DNA of 64,000 nucleotides, taken from assembly GCA_034189865.1 (NCBI GenBank), contig JAXHTV010000011.1:1-64000 (forward strand), in the 5' to 3' direction. Each line of letters begins with the position of its first letter. Position 1 is the stretch's first letter. The translations under genes were made by a program, and so were the position numbers. A model generated the notes under the pieces. It saw only the letters and a program-made list of their open reading frames with translations, was not told the DNA's origin and did no database searches. Shown piece after piece: positions 52,536-60,960 of this stretch. Source of the DNA: Pseudomonadota bacterium (lineage in GTDB: Bacteria > Pseudomonadota > Gammaproteobacteria > UBA5335).

Positions 52536-52553
52536 TTGGCATCTTTTTTGCTT
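52536..52553 (+). promoter_or_regulatory. Near-consensus sigma-54 (-24/-12) promoter
   Basis: TTGGCATCTTTTTTGCTT matches the sigma-54 consensus TTGGCACG-N4-TTGCW at the core positions. GG (52538-52539) and GC (52550-52551) are separated by exactly 10 bases. It points into the 82-residue gene starting at 52653, about 90 bases downstream. No sigma-70-like promoter is apparent in the same stretch. Confidence 0.7.
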
Positions 52554-52652
52554 AAAGCTTATTCGCTGGTTAGTCATGCTTGCGAAATGGCGGTGCGAAA
52601 GAGCCGCTGCTTTCGTTAAGCGCATCGAAGAGACTTTGAGGAGGATCTTGCC

Positions 52653-52901
52653 GTGGAGAAGCTTGAGGTGCCGACGAATGACGGTATCACCCTGGAAGAG
52701 TTGGGCATTGCCATGGAAGGGCGGCGGCCGTTGACGCATGATGAAGAAGCGAGGGCCCATGCCATTCGCATTCTGGCACAAGAAATTCAGCGCAACCTGA
52801 AAAATGCGCTAATGGACGGGGCCGAAGACCGTTACATATCCGAGGCTCAAATGCGTTTGGAAGAGTCCGTGATGTGGGCGGTTCGGGCGATCGGTGTATA
52901 G
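52653..52901 (+). CDS. Small helical protein behind a sigma-54 promoter, unknown function
   Basis: An 82-residue protein starting with GTG at 52653, preceded by GAGGAGGA at good spacing. It has a short N-terminal part (VPTNDGITLEELGIAMEG), then RRPLTHDEEARAHAIRILAQ and a C-terminal helix RYISEAQMRLEESVMWAVRA. The two-helix layout with an acidic turn and an LEESVMWAVRAI end recalls the small phage-type Acb2/Tad1 helical-hairpin proteins, but this is a weak pattern resemblance. There is no transmembrane or signal sequence. The gene is monocistronic, and a consensus -24/-12 promoter lies about 100 bases upstream. Coding is supported by the ribosome-binding site and codon use. Confidence 0.75.
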   Translation: MEKLEVPTNDGITLEELGIAMEGRRPLTHDEEARAHAIRILAQEIQRNLKNALMDGAEDRYISEAQMRLEESVMWAVRAIGV

Positions 52902-53028
52902 CTCTTCGGGCGTGCGCATAGACGCAAGACCGGCCGTCACTTGCTCTCCCAGGCGGGCGTGATGGGTCTCAGGTTTGCGGATGACCCGGCGATGCGTGCC
53001 CGGAACGATCAGGTTTGTCACCGCTCGC

Positions 53029-54195
53029 TCAGTTCATGCTGTTCTGTGCAATTGCTGGCTGTGCCGTTTCATCGCCCTCGAATTCAGCCCGAGAGAAGCC
53101 GTCGGGTATAGGCGCCGCGCAGCCCCAGCGATCGGTTTGCGCGGTCCCGAGCAGGCTGTCGTCCTCACTAAAGAACTTCACCGTCTTTTGAGGCACCCCC
53201 AAGCCGTTGTTCGCGTTGACCAGGCAAGCGGAGGGCGCGTCGTCTATGGTATCCAGTTGCACGACCGTCGGTATGGGGTTTTTCATGGCGGCGCGGATGA
53301 CATCGACTTGATTGACCTGTGCACCGTCGGCACCCATTGACCTTCCGAGTTCGAACTGCTCTGCCTCACGGTTCGGTCCCTGATCGTAGCTGTGGGGGAT
53401 GATCCAACCGCATCCATCGTGAACCGCGGCGATTTTTTCAGCTGTGAAGCGTGTTAATCGCGAACCGAAGACGCTGGATGTGAACGTCTCGAAGAACAAC
53501 CGCCCGGATCGCTCTTTTCCGCTGAGGTTGAATATGAAGCGCGCACGGGGGTTCAGGCCATGGATTCGCTGTGCGATCACGCTTTGGGCGTTAAAGTACG
53601 ATCGATCGATCAGGCCTTCATGCCGCCCGACCAAGTTCATCAGTTTTCGATAGTTCCGAACACTTTTCAGGTCAAACTCGATTCCGCCTCCCGCTTCCTG
53701 GGCCAAGGCCAGAATCTCGTCCAGAAACGGCACAGGGGACGGATCGTACTCACTCCCGGACCAGGGCGCGTAGTCGGCGGCGTTGAGCTGCCTGATCTGG
53801 TCCGAGTTCATGAGGTCAACCCGGCCTGTGCCGTCGGTGGTTCGATCTGCCGTGGCATCGTGCATCGCGAAAAAATGCCCGTCCACCGTTTGGCGCACGT
53901 CGATCTCGATCACGTCGGCCCCGTACGCAAACGCATGCCGATAGGCCCACAGTGTGTTCTCCGGCGCCAAGTTCACACCGCCTCGATGGGCAGAGATGAA
54001 CGGTGTCTTAAGGCCTTCGTCGGGTGTTTTCGCATTGACCCAACGGATGGGCTGCAAGGTTTCCTCGCAACCGGGATTCGCTGCGGGCAGCTCTCGTGCT
54101 GCCGCGGCTTGGGGCAGGACCATCAGCGCTAACGCAACGAAGATGAGCGCCATCAGTTCTGGATGAGATGGGTTCGTGTTGGACCGCAAGCGCAT
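53029..54195 (-). CDS. Exported glycerophosphodiester phosphodiesterase-like protein
   Basis: A 388-residue GDPD-family protein with a signal peptide (ALIFVALALMVLPQAAAA) and a catalytic domain. Motifs are PFISAHRGGVNLAPENTLWAYRHAFAYGADVIEIDVRQTVDGHFFAMHDATADRTTDG, which contains the HR and E-x-D metal residues and the second catalytic H. The later GGGIEFDLKSV gives the third acidic residue. The C-terminal part from about residue 300 (QLDTIDDAPSACLVNAN...DRWGCAAPIPDGFS) is an added segment I do not recognise. ATG 54195 is preceded by AGGAGGGGA. It is divergent from nothing close and stands alone on the minus strand. Confidence 0.88.
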   Translation of the reverse strand: MRLRSNTNPSHPELMALIFVALALMVLPQAAAARELPAANPGCEETLQPIRWVNAKTPDEGLKTPFISAHRGGVNLAPENTLWAYRHAFAYGADVIEIDVRQTVDGHFFAMHDATADRTTDGTGRVDLMNSDQIRQLNAADYAPWSGSEYDPSPVPFLDEILALAQEAGGGIEFDLKSVRNYRKLMNLVGRHEGLIDRSYFNAQSVIAQRIHGLNPRARFIFNLSGKERSGRLFFETFTSSVFGSRLTRFTAEKIAAVHDGCGWIIPHSYDQGPNREAEQFELGRSMGADGAQVNQVDVIRAAMKNPIPTVVQLDTIDDAPSACLVNANNGLGVPQKTVKFFSEDDSLLGTAQTDRWGCAAPIPDGFSRAEFEGDETAQPAIAQNSMN

Positions 54196-54426
54196 CGATG
54201 TCCCCTCCTGACGTTCGCTGGTCAATGCTGTTGGGCATAACCAAGATGTCGGCCGGAGAGGTCGTCGTCATGAGGGGGCCGTGACCGTTTCGTGTCGTCG
54301 GCTGAAGGAAGGGGTTGGCGGCCTCATGGTGCCGATGTGATCGGGGTGAGGCCGATTTTGGGGGATCGATCGCGAGTTACGAGAGCCGTATCCGGCGTTG
54401 GCTCGAAATGAACGCTAGCCGGCTGC

Positions 54427-54939
54427 TCAAGGGAACGTCGGCAAATGGGACTCCACGCCGGCTATCTCGGCTTCCGGATGGTGGCTCTTAACGAGTGTTT
54501 CGACCTCGTCAATTTGCGAGCGCGGAATGTCGACCAGCATTAAAATTTCACCGCTCTCAATCGCGTCACTGAATTGTTTTAGGCGCGAGTTCGGCAAGCC
54601 GGCTCCCACCATGGAGGAGAGGAGTCCACCCATGGTGGCTCCGTAGGCACCAACGCCCAATACCGCGCCGCCAGCGACGACCACGCCCGCAGGCGGAAAG
54701 GTCATGGCCGCCAAGCCCACCAATAGACCCGCCGTCCAACCGAGGCCGATGCCCCGTTTCAATGCGGGCACGAAATCGGTTTTTTGCAAAAAGCCGGCTT
54801 CCGGTAGATCTTCCAATGAGGTATCGGCGTTGGCAATGAGGTGAATGTCTTTTTCCGGTACGTGGTTGACGAGCAGATCCTTGACGACTTCGGCTGCCGT
54901 ATCGACATGGGGAACGAGAAAATAGACGCGATGGGACAT
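54427..54939 (-). CDS. Small protein with central hydrophobic glycine-rich segment, unknown function
   Basis: A 170-residue protein. The N-terminal half (RVYFLVPHVDTAAEVVKDLLVNHVPEKDIHLIAN) and the C-terminal half (MLVDIPRSQIDEVETLVKSHHPEAEIAGVE) look like a split ferredoxin-like fold. Between them is a glycine-rich hydrophobic hairpin (about 58-105: GIGLGWTAGLLVGLAAMTFPPAGVVVAGGAVLGVGAYGATMGG). This layout resembles the DUF1269/general-stress YdjP-like membrane-associated proteins seen in several Proteobacteria. The ATG at 54939 has GGAGA upstream. It is divergent from the esterase gene. Function unknown. Confidence 0.7.
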   Translation of the reverse strand: MSHRVYFLVPHVDTAAEVVKDLLVNHVPEKDIHLIANADTSLEDLPEAGFLQKTDFVPALKRGIGLGWTAGLLVGLAAMTFPPAGVVVAGGAVLGVGAYGATMGGLLSSMVGAGLPNSRLKQFSDAIESGEILMLVDIPRSQIDEVETLVKSHHPEAEIAGVESHLPTFP

Positions 54940-55168
54940 GGGTGATCTCCTTGGGCCGGCTGCGATGGCAGGGTAGCGATGTGCGTTAAAAAGGAATCGC
55001 TCGGTCGGAGCGGCGTCGCAACTCACGGATGCATTACAAACCAGCCTCCATTCTATCCAACATTGAGTTTTTGCGAAGGGGTATTAAGCGATCGGTCTGA
55101 TGGTTTCCGGTGGAGTTCTTGGGTATTGTTTCTGCACGGAATGACCCCGCTTGATTGGGGTAAACAAC

Positions 55169-56038
55169 ATGGACGGTTTGATGAAGACTTTCGCATGGAT
55201 CGTGGTTTTTTTTGCATGCAGCTCGTTCGTTCCGGCCTTCGCCGGTTACACGTTGTATGGCGATCTTCCCTACGTCACGGACGCCGATTCGAAGCAGCAA
55301 ACCCTGGATGTTTACGTTCCGCGAAACGACGCTAGCGTTCCGATGCCGGTTCATATCTTCGTCCACGGTGGTGGGTGGGTGATCGGCGACAAAGGGCATC
55401 GGGCCCGTCGCCGCGCCGCTTTTTACACCGACCGCGGGGTGGTGTTGGTGTCCATCAATTATCGGCTCTCGCCGGACTACACCCATCCTGCCCACGTCGA
55501 AGATTGTGCTGCGGCGGTCAAGTGGGTGGTAGACAATATCAGCCAATACGGCGGCGATCCGGCGCACATCGTATTGTCGGGTCATTCGGCGGGTGCCCAT
55601 CTGGTCGCGTTGTTGGCCATCCATCCCGACTACCTTTTTGCCCAGGGCTTGTCGCGTGACCTTTTCAAGGCGGTGGTTCCGGTGGACACGGGACAGTTCG
55701 ATTTAACGCAGCCTCTTGCCGGCCGCGGTGCCAACATGCTCGAGCGGATGAAGGAAAAGGCCTACGGGACGTCTATCGAAATATTGACGGATGCCTCGCC
55801 TGCATTGCAGGTTACCCCGAACGCATCGTTGTCGCCGTTCCGGCTGTTTGTCACTGCGGACCGGTCAGAGGCCGCGGAAAGGACCCGGCAGTTTGCCGAG
55901 GTGCTTGAACGCAATGGTCATGATGCTCACTATGTGGTCATAGATGGCGGTTATTCCCATGGGGACATGAATCGGGCCATTTACGAGAACGACTCGCCGG
56001 TCTCGCAGACAATTCTTGATTTCCTTTTCTCAGATTAG
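55169..56038 (+). CDS. Exported alpha/beta hydrolase (BD-FAE/HSL-like esterase)
   Basis: A 289-residue protein with a signal peptide (WIVVFFACSSFVPAFA) and an alpha/beta hydrolase domain of the BD-FAE/HSL type. The oxyanion motif is HIFVHGGGWVIGDKG, the nucleophile box is GHSAGAH, and the histidine is in DGGYSHGDMNRAI. The aspartate is likely in LFVTADRSEAAE. GGGG upstream supports ATG 55169; 55181 is an alternative. It probably hydrolyses esters or isoprenylcysteine-like substrates in the periplasm. It is followed by the ParA-like ATPase gene in the same direction after about 110 bases. Confidence 0.87.
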   Translation: MDGLMKTFAWIVVFFACSSFVPAFAGYTLYGDLPYVTDADSKQQTLDVYVPRNDASVPMPVHIFVHGGGWVIGDKGHRARRRAAFYTDRGVVLVSINYRLSPDYTHPAHVEDCAAAVKWVVDNISQYGGDPAHIVLSGHSAGAHLVALLAIHPDYLFAQGLSRDLFKAVVPVDTGQFDLTQPLAGRGANMLERMKEKAYGTSIEILTDASPALQVTPNASLSPFRLFVTADRSEAAERTRQFAEVLERNGHDAHYVVIDGGYSHGDMNRAIYENDSPVSQTILDFLFSD

Positions 56039-56151
56039 CGCTGCGCATTGCGGTTTCAGCCGACTGGATCGGCTGCGATGCCATCCCGGCGGCAGCGTGA
56101 CGGACGTTTTTGTATGACCTCTCAAATTCGGATCGTGGAGGCAATGTCGAG

Positions 56152-56850
56152 ATGAGCATGATTCACTTTATCGGCGGAGAGAAAGGCGGGGTTGGCAAAT
56201 CCGTGATGGCCAGGCTCCTGTCTCAGTACTTTTTAGATCGATCATGGGTTTATGCTGGCCTGGATGCAGATCAGTCTCATCCCACATTGACCCGGTATTA
56301 CCGCGACTTTACCCAGCCGATCAATCTGGATTTGTTCGAAAGCACGGATGAAATTATGGAGGTGGCACTCGAAGGCGATCGCAACGTCTTGATCGACTTG
56401 CCGGCCCAGAGTCAGCGATTTCTCGATCGATGGATCGAGGCCAATGATGTCATTGGCCTGTGTGCAGAGATGGGTATTCCGCTGGTGTATTGGTATCTGG
56501 TCGACGCCGGTCCGGATTCCGCCCAGTTGCTGGACGGCTTCCTGCAAAAGTATGGTCGCTCCCTCCACTGTGCGGTGGTGAAGAACGAAGGATGTGGCAG
56601 TGATTTTTCAGCGGTCGAGGCGATTAGCGCAAACGATGTTTCGGTCTCCCCTCAGCAGATCACCCTGCCAGCGCTACACGGGTCGACGATGCGTAAGATC
56701 GATCGGTTAAATCTCAGTTTTTGGGCGGCAATTCATGCTAAGGATCGGGATGCGCCCCACTTGAGTGTCATGGAGCGGCAGCGAACCAAGGTTTGGATTA
56801 AGAAGGCTTACGCCGGCATTGATGAGGTGATATCCAAGCTGGTGGACTGA
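56152..56850 (+). CDS. Orphan ParA/MinD-like P-loop ATPase
   Basis: A 232-residue SIMIBI-class ATPase with a deviant Walker A, GEKGGVGKSVMARLLSQY (K11-G-G-V-G-K-S17), followed by LDADQSHPTLTRYYRD and the DLPAQSQRFLDRWIEAND block in the Walker B/switch position. The C-terminal half is unlike chromosome-partitioning ParA and more like conjugal TraL-type or plasmid-mobilisation P-loop proteins. No parB, relaxase, or parS-like repeats are adjacent. AGGAGG-like GTGGAGG lies about 15 bases before the ATG. It may position a cargo protein or be a remnant of a mobile element. Family is firm; role is unknown. Confidence 0.82.
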   Translation: MSMIHFIGGEKGGVGKSVMARLLSQYFLDRSWVYAGLDADQSHPTLTRYYRDFTQPINLDLFESTDEIMEVALEGDRNVLIDLPAQSQRFLDRWIEANDVIGLCAEMGIPLVYWYLVDAGPDSAQLLDGFLQKYGRSLHCAVVKNEGCGSDFSAVEAISANDVSVSPQQITLPALHGSTMRKIDRLNLSFWAAIHAKDRDAPHLSVMERQRTKVWIKKAYAGIDEVISKLVD

Positions 56851-56917
56851 AAATTCGGTGAGGCGTTGTTCCGCAACGCGCAATGCCCATTGGCGGTTCG
56901 GCCTGTGGGCCGGTTTG

Positions 56918-58708
56918 TCAGTCTTTTGTAGCAGCTGGGGTCGCTGAGTTTGATTCAGGCCTGTGTGATGTCGCCGCGCTTGTGGAGTCCAGGTGTCGCG
57001 CTTTGCAGGTGGCCTCGTCCAGATTTGCTGCGAATATCAGGTGATCGTGTTCACGGATACCAGCACGTCGAAGTTTGAGCGAAAGTCGAGGTAGCAAGCC
57101 GCTCAAGATCACGGACAAGTGCTGGCGGCGAGCGTTTTCCAATAGGGTTTCGAGTGCGACGAGTCCGCTCATGTCCATCACGGTGACCTGAGAGAGGTCC
57201 AGGATCAGGATCCGCTTGCGCCGATCAATGGTTCTCAGCGTTGCCAACGCTTTCTGAGCTGCACCGAAGAAAAGCGAACCGTTGATCTGGTAAATGGCGA
57301 TGGTCGGTTGCAGCTTGAGGTGGCTCCCATCGAGAGGACGTTCCAGAAACCGGCCTTCCGTTAAGTCAATCACCCGCTTGATAAAAAGCACAGCGGCGAG
57401 GCCCATGCCCACCGTCACGGCCACCACCATGTCGAACAAAACCGTGAGACCGAAACAGGTCAGCAGGACAATCACGTCGCTGGCCGGCGCGATGCGGACC
57501 ACGCGCACGAAATGGCGGGCTTCGCTCATATTCCATGCCACCACCAGCAGCAGCGCTGCCAAAGACGCCATGGGCACGTAGGCCAGCAGTTTCGCCAAGG
57601 CGAGCATCGCGATCAGAACCGTGATGGCATGGATGGCCGACGCGAGCGGAGAGACAGCCCCCGCCCGGACGTTGGTCGCCGTCCGGGCAATGGCACCGGT
57701 CGCAGGGATACCGCCAAAAAACGGGGCGGCAATGTTACCGAGTCCCTGACCGATGAGTTCGGCGTTGGCGTCATGCCGGTTTCCGGTCATTCCGTCCGCC
57801 ACCACTGCGCAGAGCAAGGACTCGATTGCGCCGAGCATGGCGATTGCAAATGCCGGGCCGATGAGTGAACCGACCAACTCCACCGATAAAACCAAGGGTT
57901 GGCCATCGGCGCCGGGAAACTGCCATGGCCATTGTACCCCCGGCAATACGGGCGGGATACCAGGGCTGGAGATCCCATCCAGCGTCCAGCTGAAGCGCGA
58001 ACCGATGGTGGCCACGTGGAAGTCTGCCAGCCAAAGGGGTGCGAGTGCAGCAAGCAGTGTTCCGGTCGTCAGAGCGACCAGATGGCCCGGTATCGCGCGG
58101 GATAACTTCGGCCAGAAAAGCAAGACGCCGAGTGTGGTCATGCCGATCATGACGTCGGACCAGCTCAACGTGGGCAGGGCCGATCCCAAGAGGACGACCT
58201 TATGGAGGTAATGCCCTTCCAGGACGTCGATATGCAAGCCCAGAAAGTCCCTGACTTGCAGGGTCGCGATCACGACGCCGATGCCGGCGGTGAATCCAAT
58301 GACCACGGGGTAAGGGACCAGCTCGATAAAACGGCCCAGGCGGGCAACACCCATGGCGATGAGGAGGCACCCGGCCATTAGGGTCGCCAATAACAGTCCG
58401 CCCAGCCCGTATTGATGGGTGATAGGTAGGAGCACGACCACGAAGGCCGCCGTTGGACCTGAAACATTGACCCGTGATCCGCCGGTGACCGCAATGATGA
58501 AGCCCGCTACGATGGCGGTGTAGAGGCCATGCTGCGGAGCGACCCCGCTGGCGATGGCCAATGCCATGGCCAAAGGAAGGGCGACCACGCCCACGGTGAT
58601 GCCGGCCAGTAGATCCGACTTCAGGTGCCGCCAGGTGTATCCCTCGCGCAAGTTGCCTCTGAGCGCGCTGGCTATTGGTAAAGAAAACCGTTTGAATCCC
58701 TTGTGCAA
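56918..58708 (-). CDS. SulP-family inorganic anion transporter with STAS domain
   Basis: A 596-residue transporter of the SLC26/SulP family (sulfate or bicarbonate). It begins with the family signature HLKSDLLAGITVGVVALPLAMALAIASGVAPQHGLYTAIVAGFIIAVTGGSRVNVSGPTAAFVV, has about 12-14 helices, and includes GGIPATGAIARTATNVRAGAVSPLASAIHAI. The C-terminal STAS domain is about 440-560 (RKRILILDLSQVTVMDMSGLVALETLLENARR). Some relatives carry bicarbonate for carbon fixation, interesting next to a Calvin-type prk in this window, but the substrate cannot be told from sequence alone. It is convergent with the ParA-like gene. Confidence 0.92.
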   Translation of the reverse strand: MHKGFKRFSLPIASALRGNLREGYTWRHLKSDLLAGITVGVVALPLAMALAIASGVAPQHGLYTAIVAGFIIAVTGGSRVNVSGPTAAFVVVLLPITHQYGLGGLLLATLMAGCLLIAMGVARLGRFIELVPYPVVIGFTAGIGVVIATLQVRDFLGLHIDVLEGHYLHKVVLLGSALPTLSWSDVMIGMTTLGVLLFWPKLSRAIPGHLVALTTGTLLAALAPLWLADFHVATIGSRFSWTLDGISSPGIPPVLPGVQWPWQFPGADGQPLVLSVELVGSLIGPAFAIAMLGAIESLLCAVVADGMTGNRHDANAELIGQGLGNIAAPFFGGIPATGAIARTATNVRAGAVSPLASAIHAITVLIAMLALAKLLAYVPMASLAALLLVVAWNMSEARHFVRVVRIAPASDVIVLLTCFGLTVLFDMVVAVTVGMGLAAVLFIKRVIDLTEGRFLERPLDGSHLKLQPTIAIYQINGSLFFGAAQKALATLRTIDRRKRILILDLSQVTVMDMSGLVALETLLENARRQHLSVILSGLLPRLSLKLRRAGIREHDHLIFAANLDEATCKARHLDSTSAATSHRPESNSATPAATKD

Positions 58709-59030
58709 TTCGTATTGTCCTGGCCGAAGGCGACGATGCGGTAGGTTGAAGGTGACGGGTGCTTCCGCAGCTGGAGTGCTACCCGCCGGTCCGGTTGTGG
58801 ATTATAAGTTGATGGCCTGATGCCGGTAAATCGGGGACCTAGGTGTTCCCTGAGACCAGGAACAGGGCGTTGACGGCATCGGTATGGCGGTCCGTCCTCT
58901 TGTTCTTGATGTGTCATGCAGGTCCGCTTGACCGTATCGGGTGCACCCCAGACGGCGTGCGAAGTGCCGGCTTTGATGCGCTACTAAGGATTGGTCCCCA
59001 TTCGGACGCCGATCCGCCGGGCGCCGAGGA
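58709..59030. other. Non-coding stretch upstream of SulP
   Basis: About 320 bases with no convincing gene. Short frames exist on both strands but none has a ribosome-binding site or a recognisable domain. The left end must hold the SulP promoter. The right end runs into the long palindrome and the VOC gene remnant, which suggests that a gene once here has decayed. Confidence 0.4.
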
Positions 59031-59072
59031 GACCGTGAGGTCGCCGAGCCTTGAATCGGCGACCTCACGGTC
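59031..59072. repeat. 17-bp perfect inverted repeat with 8-base spacer
   Basis: GACCGTGAGGTCGCCGA (59031-59047) and TCGGCGACCTCACGGTC (59056-59072) are perfect reverse complements separated by GCCTTGAA. It is followed by TTGG rather than a T-run. It adjoins the left edge of the truncated VOC gene. It may be a strong hairpin terminator, a small repeat element or the trace of an insertion. I did not find another copy by eye. Confidence 0.65.
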
Positions 59073-59264
59073 TTGGCATCGGATGGTCTTTGCGAAGGCG
59101 CCTTGAATTTCAGTGGATTTTCGTTGTCCATCGCCGTGGATACGCGAGAAGACGCCGGGCGGTTCTTTTCGGCGCTGGCGACCGCGGAACCAGTGGAAAT
59201 GCCGCTGGCCGAGACGTTTTGGGCACCGCTGTCGGGGGCGTTGTTGTGGAAACGGTTTCCTTAA
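59073..59264 (+). pseudogene. Remnant of a PhnB-like VOC protein
   Basis: A short frame whose product reads FSGFSLSIAVDTREDAGRFF, SALATAEPVEMPLAETFWAP and then an unrelated tail SGALLWKRFP. The first part matches the C-terminal half of PhnB-like VOC (3-demethylubiquinone methyltransferase-like) proteins, where GFSLS-x2-VD-x2-EA-x2-F-x-ALA-x4-V-MPL-x-x-TFWA and a following FG-x4-DRFG are expected. The N-terminal half and the final FG/DRFG block are missing, and a 17-bp palindrome ends directly before it. It is best read as a truncated, frameshifted pseudogene. Confidence 0.65.
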
Positions 59265-59422
59265 TTAGCGATACGGAACGGCGCCATCATTGACTCGACA
59301 GCTAGGCGGTACGCTTGAATCGCCCGCCCGGGTTGGTGTTTAACAGCCGTTCTAGACCCTGAAAGTTAACGTTTGGCGATGGTGTTTGAGGGCGATCTCG
59401 CCCATTCGCCAGAGGTGGAGTC

Positions 59423-60088
59423 ATGTTCGAGTTGGATCACCTGTTAGTCTTGACAGATTTCGGCGCACCGGCAGCGGATGCCTTGCGTTCATTTGGTTTG
59501 GCTGAAGGCTCCTCGAATCGTCACCCCGGCCAGGGGACGGCGAATCGTCGCTTTTATTTCGCCAACACCATGCTGGAATTGCTGTGGGTTGTTGATGCCG
59601 AAGAAGCCGCGGCTGCGCCCGTATCGCGTACCGGGCTACTTTCGCGCTGGCGGGGGCGGGGGGCAGGTGCGTGTCCGTTTGGCGTGAGTTTACGACCCTG
59701 TAAAGGTGCGGCTACCCAGACCCCACCTTTTGATTATTGGCCGTATCGGCCGGCCTATCTGCCGCCTGGCGGTGAGATCGAAATGGCCGAAGGTTCTGAA
59801 AATCCGCGATTGCCTTTGCTATTCAACCTGCCATTTCGACGTCGGGTCGATGCCGGCCAGCATCCCGAGCCGATTGATCATCCGGCAGGGCTCGGAGAGA
59901 TCACATCGGTTGAACTTAGCATCGCGCAGGGTGTGGATTTGTCCCCCGCCCTGCGGATGGTAGGTGATTGGGGGATTGTGCGGTTCAAAGCCGGAAATGA
60001 GCCGCTGATGGTGTTGGGATTCGATGGCGTACCATCTGGAGAATCGTTCGATTTTCGGCCGGGATTACCTTTGGCGTTTCGTTGGTGA
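59423..60088 (+). CDS. Glyoxalase-like/VOC-superfamily protein
   Basis: A 221-residue protein with a VOC-like start (FELDHLLVLTDFGAPAADALRSFGLAEGSSNRHPGQGTANRRFYFANTMLELLWVVDAEE). This is the glyoxalase-like domain pattern with H at the first strand and E at the fourth, where metal ligands sit. The second half (PFRRRVDAGQHPEPIDHPAGLGEITSVELSI...WGIVRFKAGNEPLMVLGFDG) is the second module. A proline/tyrosine-rich loop lies between. GGTGGAG precedes the ATG. The substrate is unknown. It is convergent with the DUF2461 gene and follows the decayed VOC gene at 59073. Confidence 0.75.
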   Translation: MFELDHLLVLTDFGAPAADALRSFGLAEGSSNRHPGQGTANRRFYFANTMLELLWVVDAEEAAAAPVSRTGLLSRWRGRGAGACPFGVSLRPCKGAATQTPPFDYWPYRPAYLPPGGEIEMAEGSENPRLPLLFNLPFRRRVDAGQHPEPIDHPAGLGEITSVELSIAQGVDLSPALRMVGDWGIVRFKAGNEPLMVLGFDGVPSGESFDFRPGLPLAFRW

Positions 60089-60120
60089 CGCGCCGCCTCC
60101 GGGGGCGGTTGTCGATACGA

Positions 60121-60843
60121 TCAGAAGGGGAGATCCAGCGCTTCAGTCAAAAAGCGCATCAAGGGTGTGGCAGAGCGGAAAGTGTCGGCCACCTCGTCAA
60201 CGAATTCGGCCGACCCTGCGGCTTCGATGTCCGTTTCTTTGATGACGAAAAAACTCTTCCGCTTGATATCTTCGATATGGGGCGTGTCGGTGGTAAAGCC
60301 GCGAGGCGGTCGTTTGAGTGCATCACCGGTGAGCCCGCCGAACGCGCCACCGAGCGCATCGGCGGATACCACCGCCTGCCAACGTTCCGGCGCTTGGGCA
60401 ATGGCCGTTCTGATGCGGAACAACGCCTCGCCCGGCGGTTGCCAAATACCCCCACCGTAGGAAAGCCCGGTATGATCGATGTGGACATAAAATCCGGGTG
60501 CGTGAGCGTCCCGGCCGGCTTCATGGCGAAAGTGACAAGCGGCATGCTCTTTGTAGGGGCGCTTGTCTTTACTGAAGCGTACGTCGCGATAGATTCGGAA
60601 CATGGAACCGCCGTGGGTGCGCGGGTCGGCGACGAATCGGGGCGCGATCTGTTCCAAGCGCGGCGCCATGGCGACGATAAAACTGACGATGGGATCCACC
60701 ACGGTCTCGTGGTAGCGTGCCTTGTTGGCGATAAACCAGTCCCGGTTGTTGTTGGCCGAAAGTTCTTGAAAAAACGCGAAAAAGTCCGGGCGGAAGCCGC
60801 GGAACGGGCCAAGCTTTGATGCAGTTTTGGTTTGTCGGGTCAC
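60121..60843 (-). CDS. DUF2461/TIGR02453 family protein
   Basis: A 240-residue protein of the TIGR02453 (DUF2461) family. Signature segments are GFRPDFFAFFQELSANNNRDWFIANKARYHETVVDPI at the start, RIYRDVRFSKDKRPYKEHAACHF, GFYVHIDHTGLSYGGGIWQPPG and RPPRGFTTDTPHIEDIKRKSFFV. The family is widespread and has no proven function. Length and motif order are normal. It is convergent with the glyoxalase-like gene, and about 115 bases separate it from the MerT-like gene upstream on the same strand. Confidence 0.92.
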   Translation of the reverse strand: MTRQTKTASKLGPFRGFRPDFFAFFQELSANNNRDWFIANKARYHETVVDPIVSFIVAMAPRLEQIAPRFVADPRTHGGSMFRIYRDVRFSKDKRPYKEHAACHFRHEAGRDAHAPGFYVHIDHTGLSYGGGIWQPPGEALFRIRTAIAQAPERWQAVVSADALGGAFGGLTGDALKRPPRGFTTDTPHIEDIKRKSFFVIKETDIEAAGSAEFVDEVADTFRSATPLMRFLTEALDLPF

Positions 60844-60960
60844 GGCGTGTTCCTTTCCTGCGCGCGGTCGACCGTAGTGGCTGTCGGGGCGGTTGAAATT
60901 GCCCGCGACGCCTAAAACCGGACCGGCTCGGTTCGCGGAATCTTGCAGCCAAAGGCTATG

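Noticed and set aside
52167-52781. 204-codon minus-strand frame
   Set aside because: It runs antisense through the coiled-coil gene end, the sigma-54 promoter and the small gene, and its protein has no domain-like pattern.
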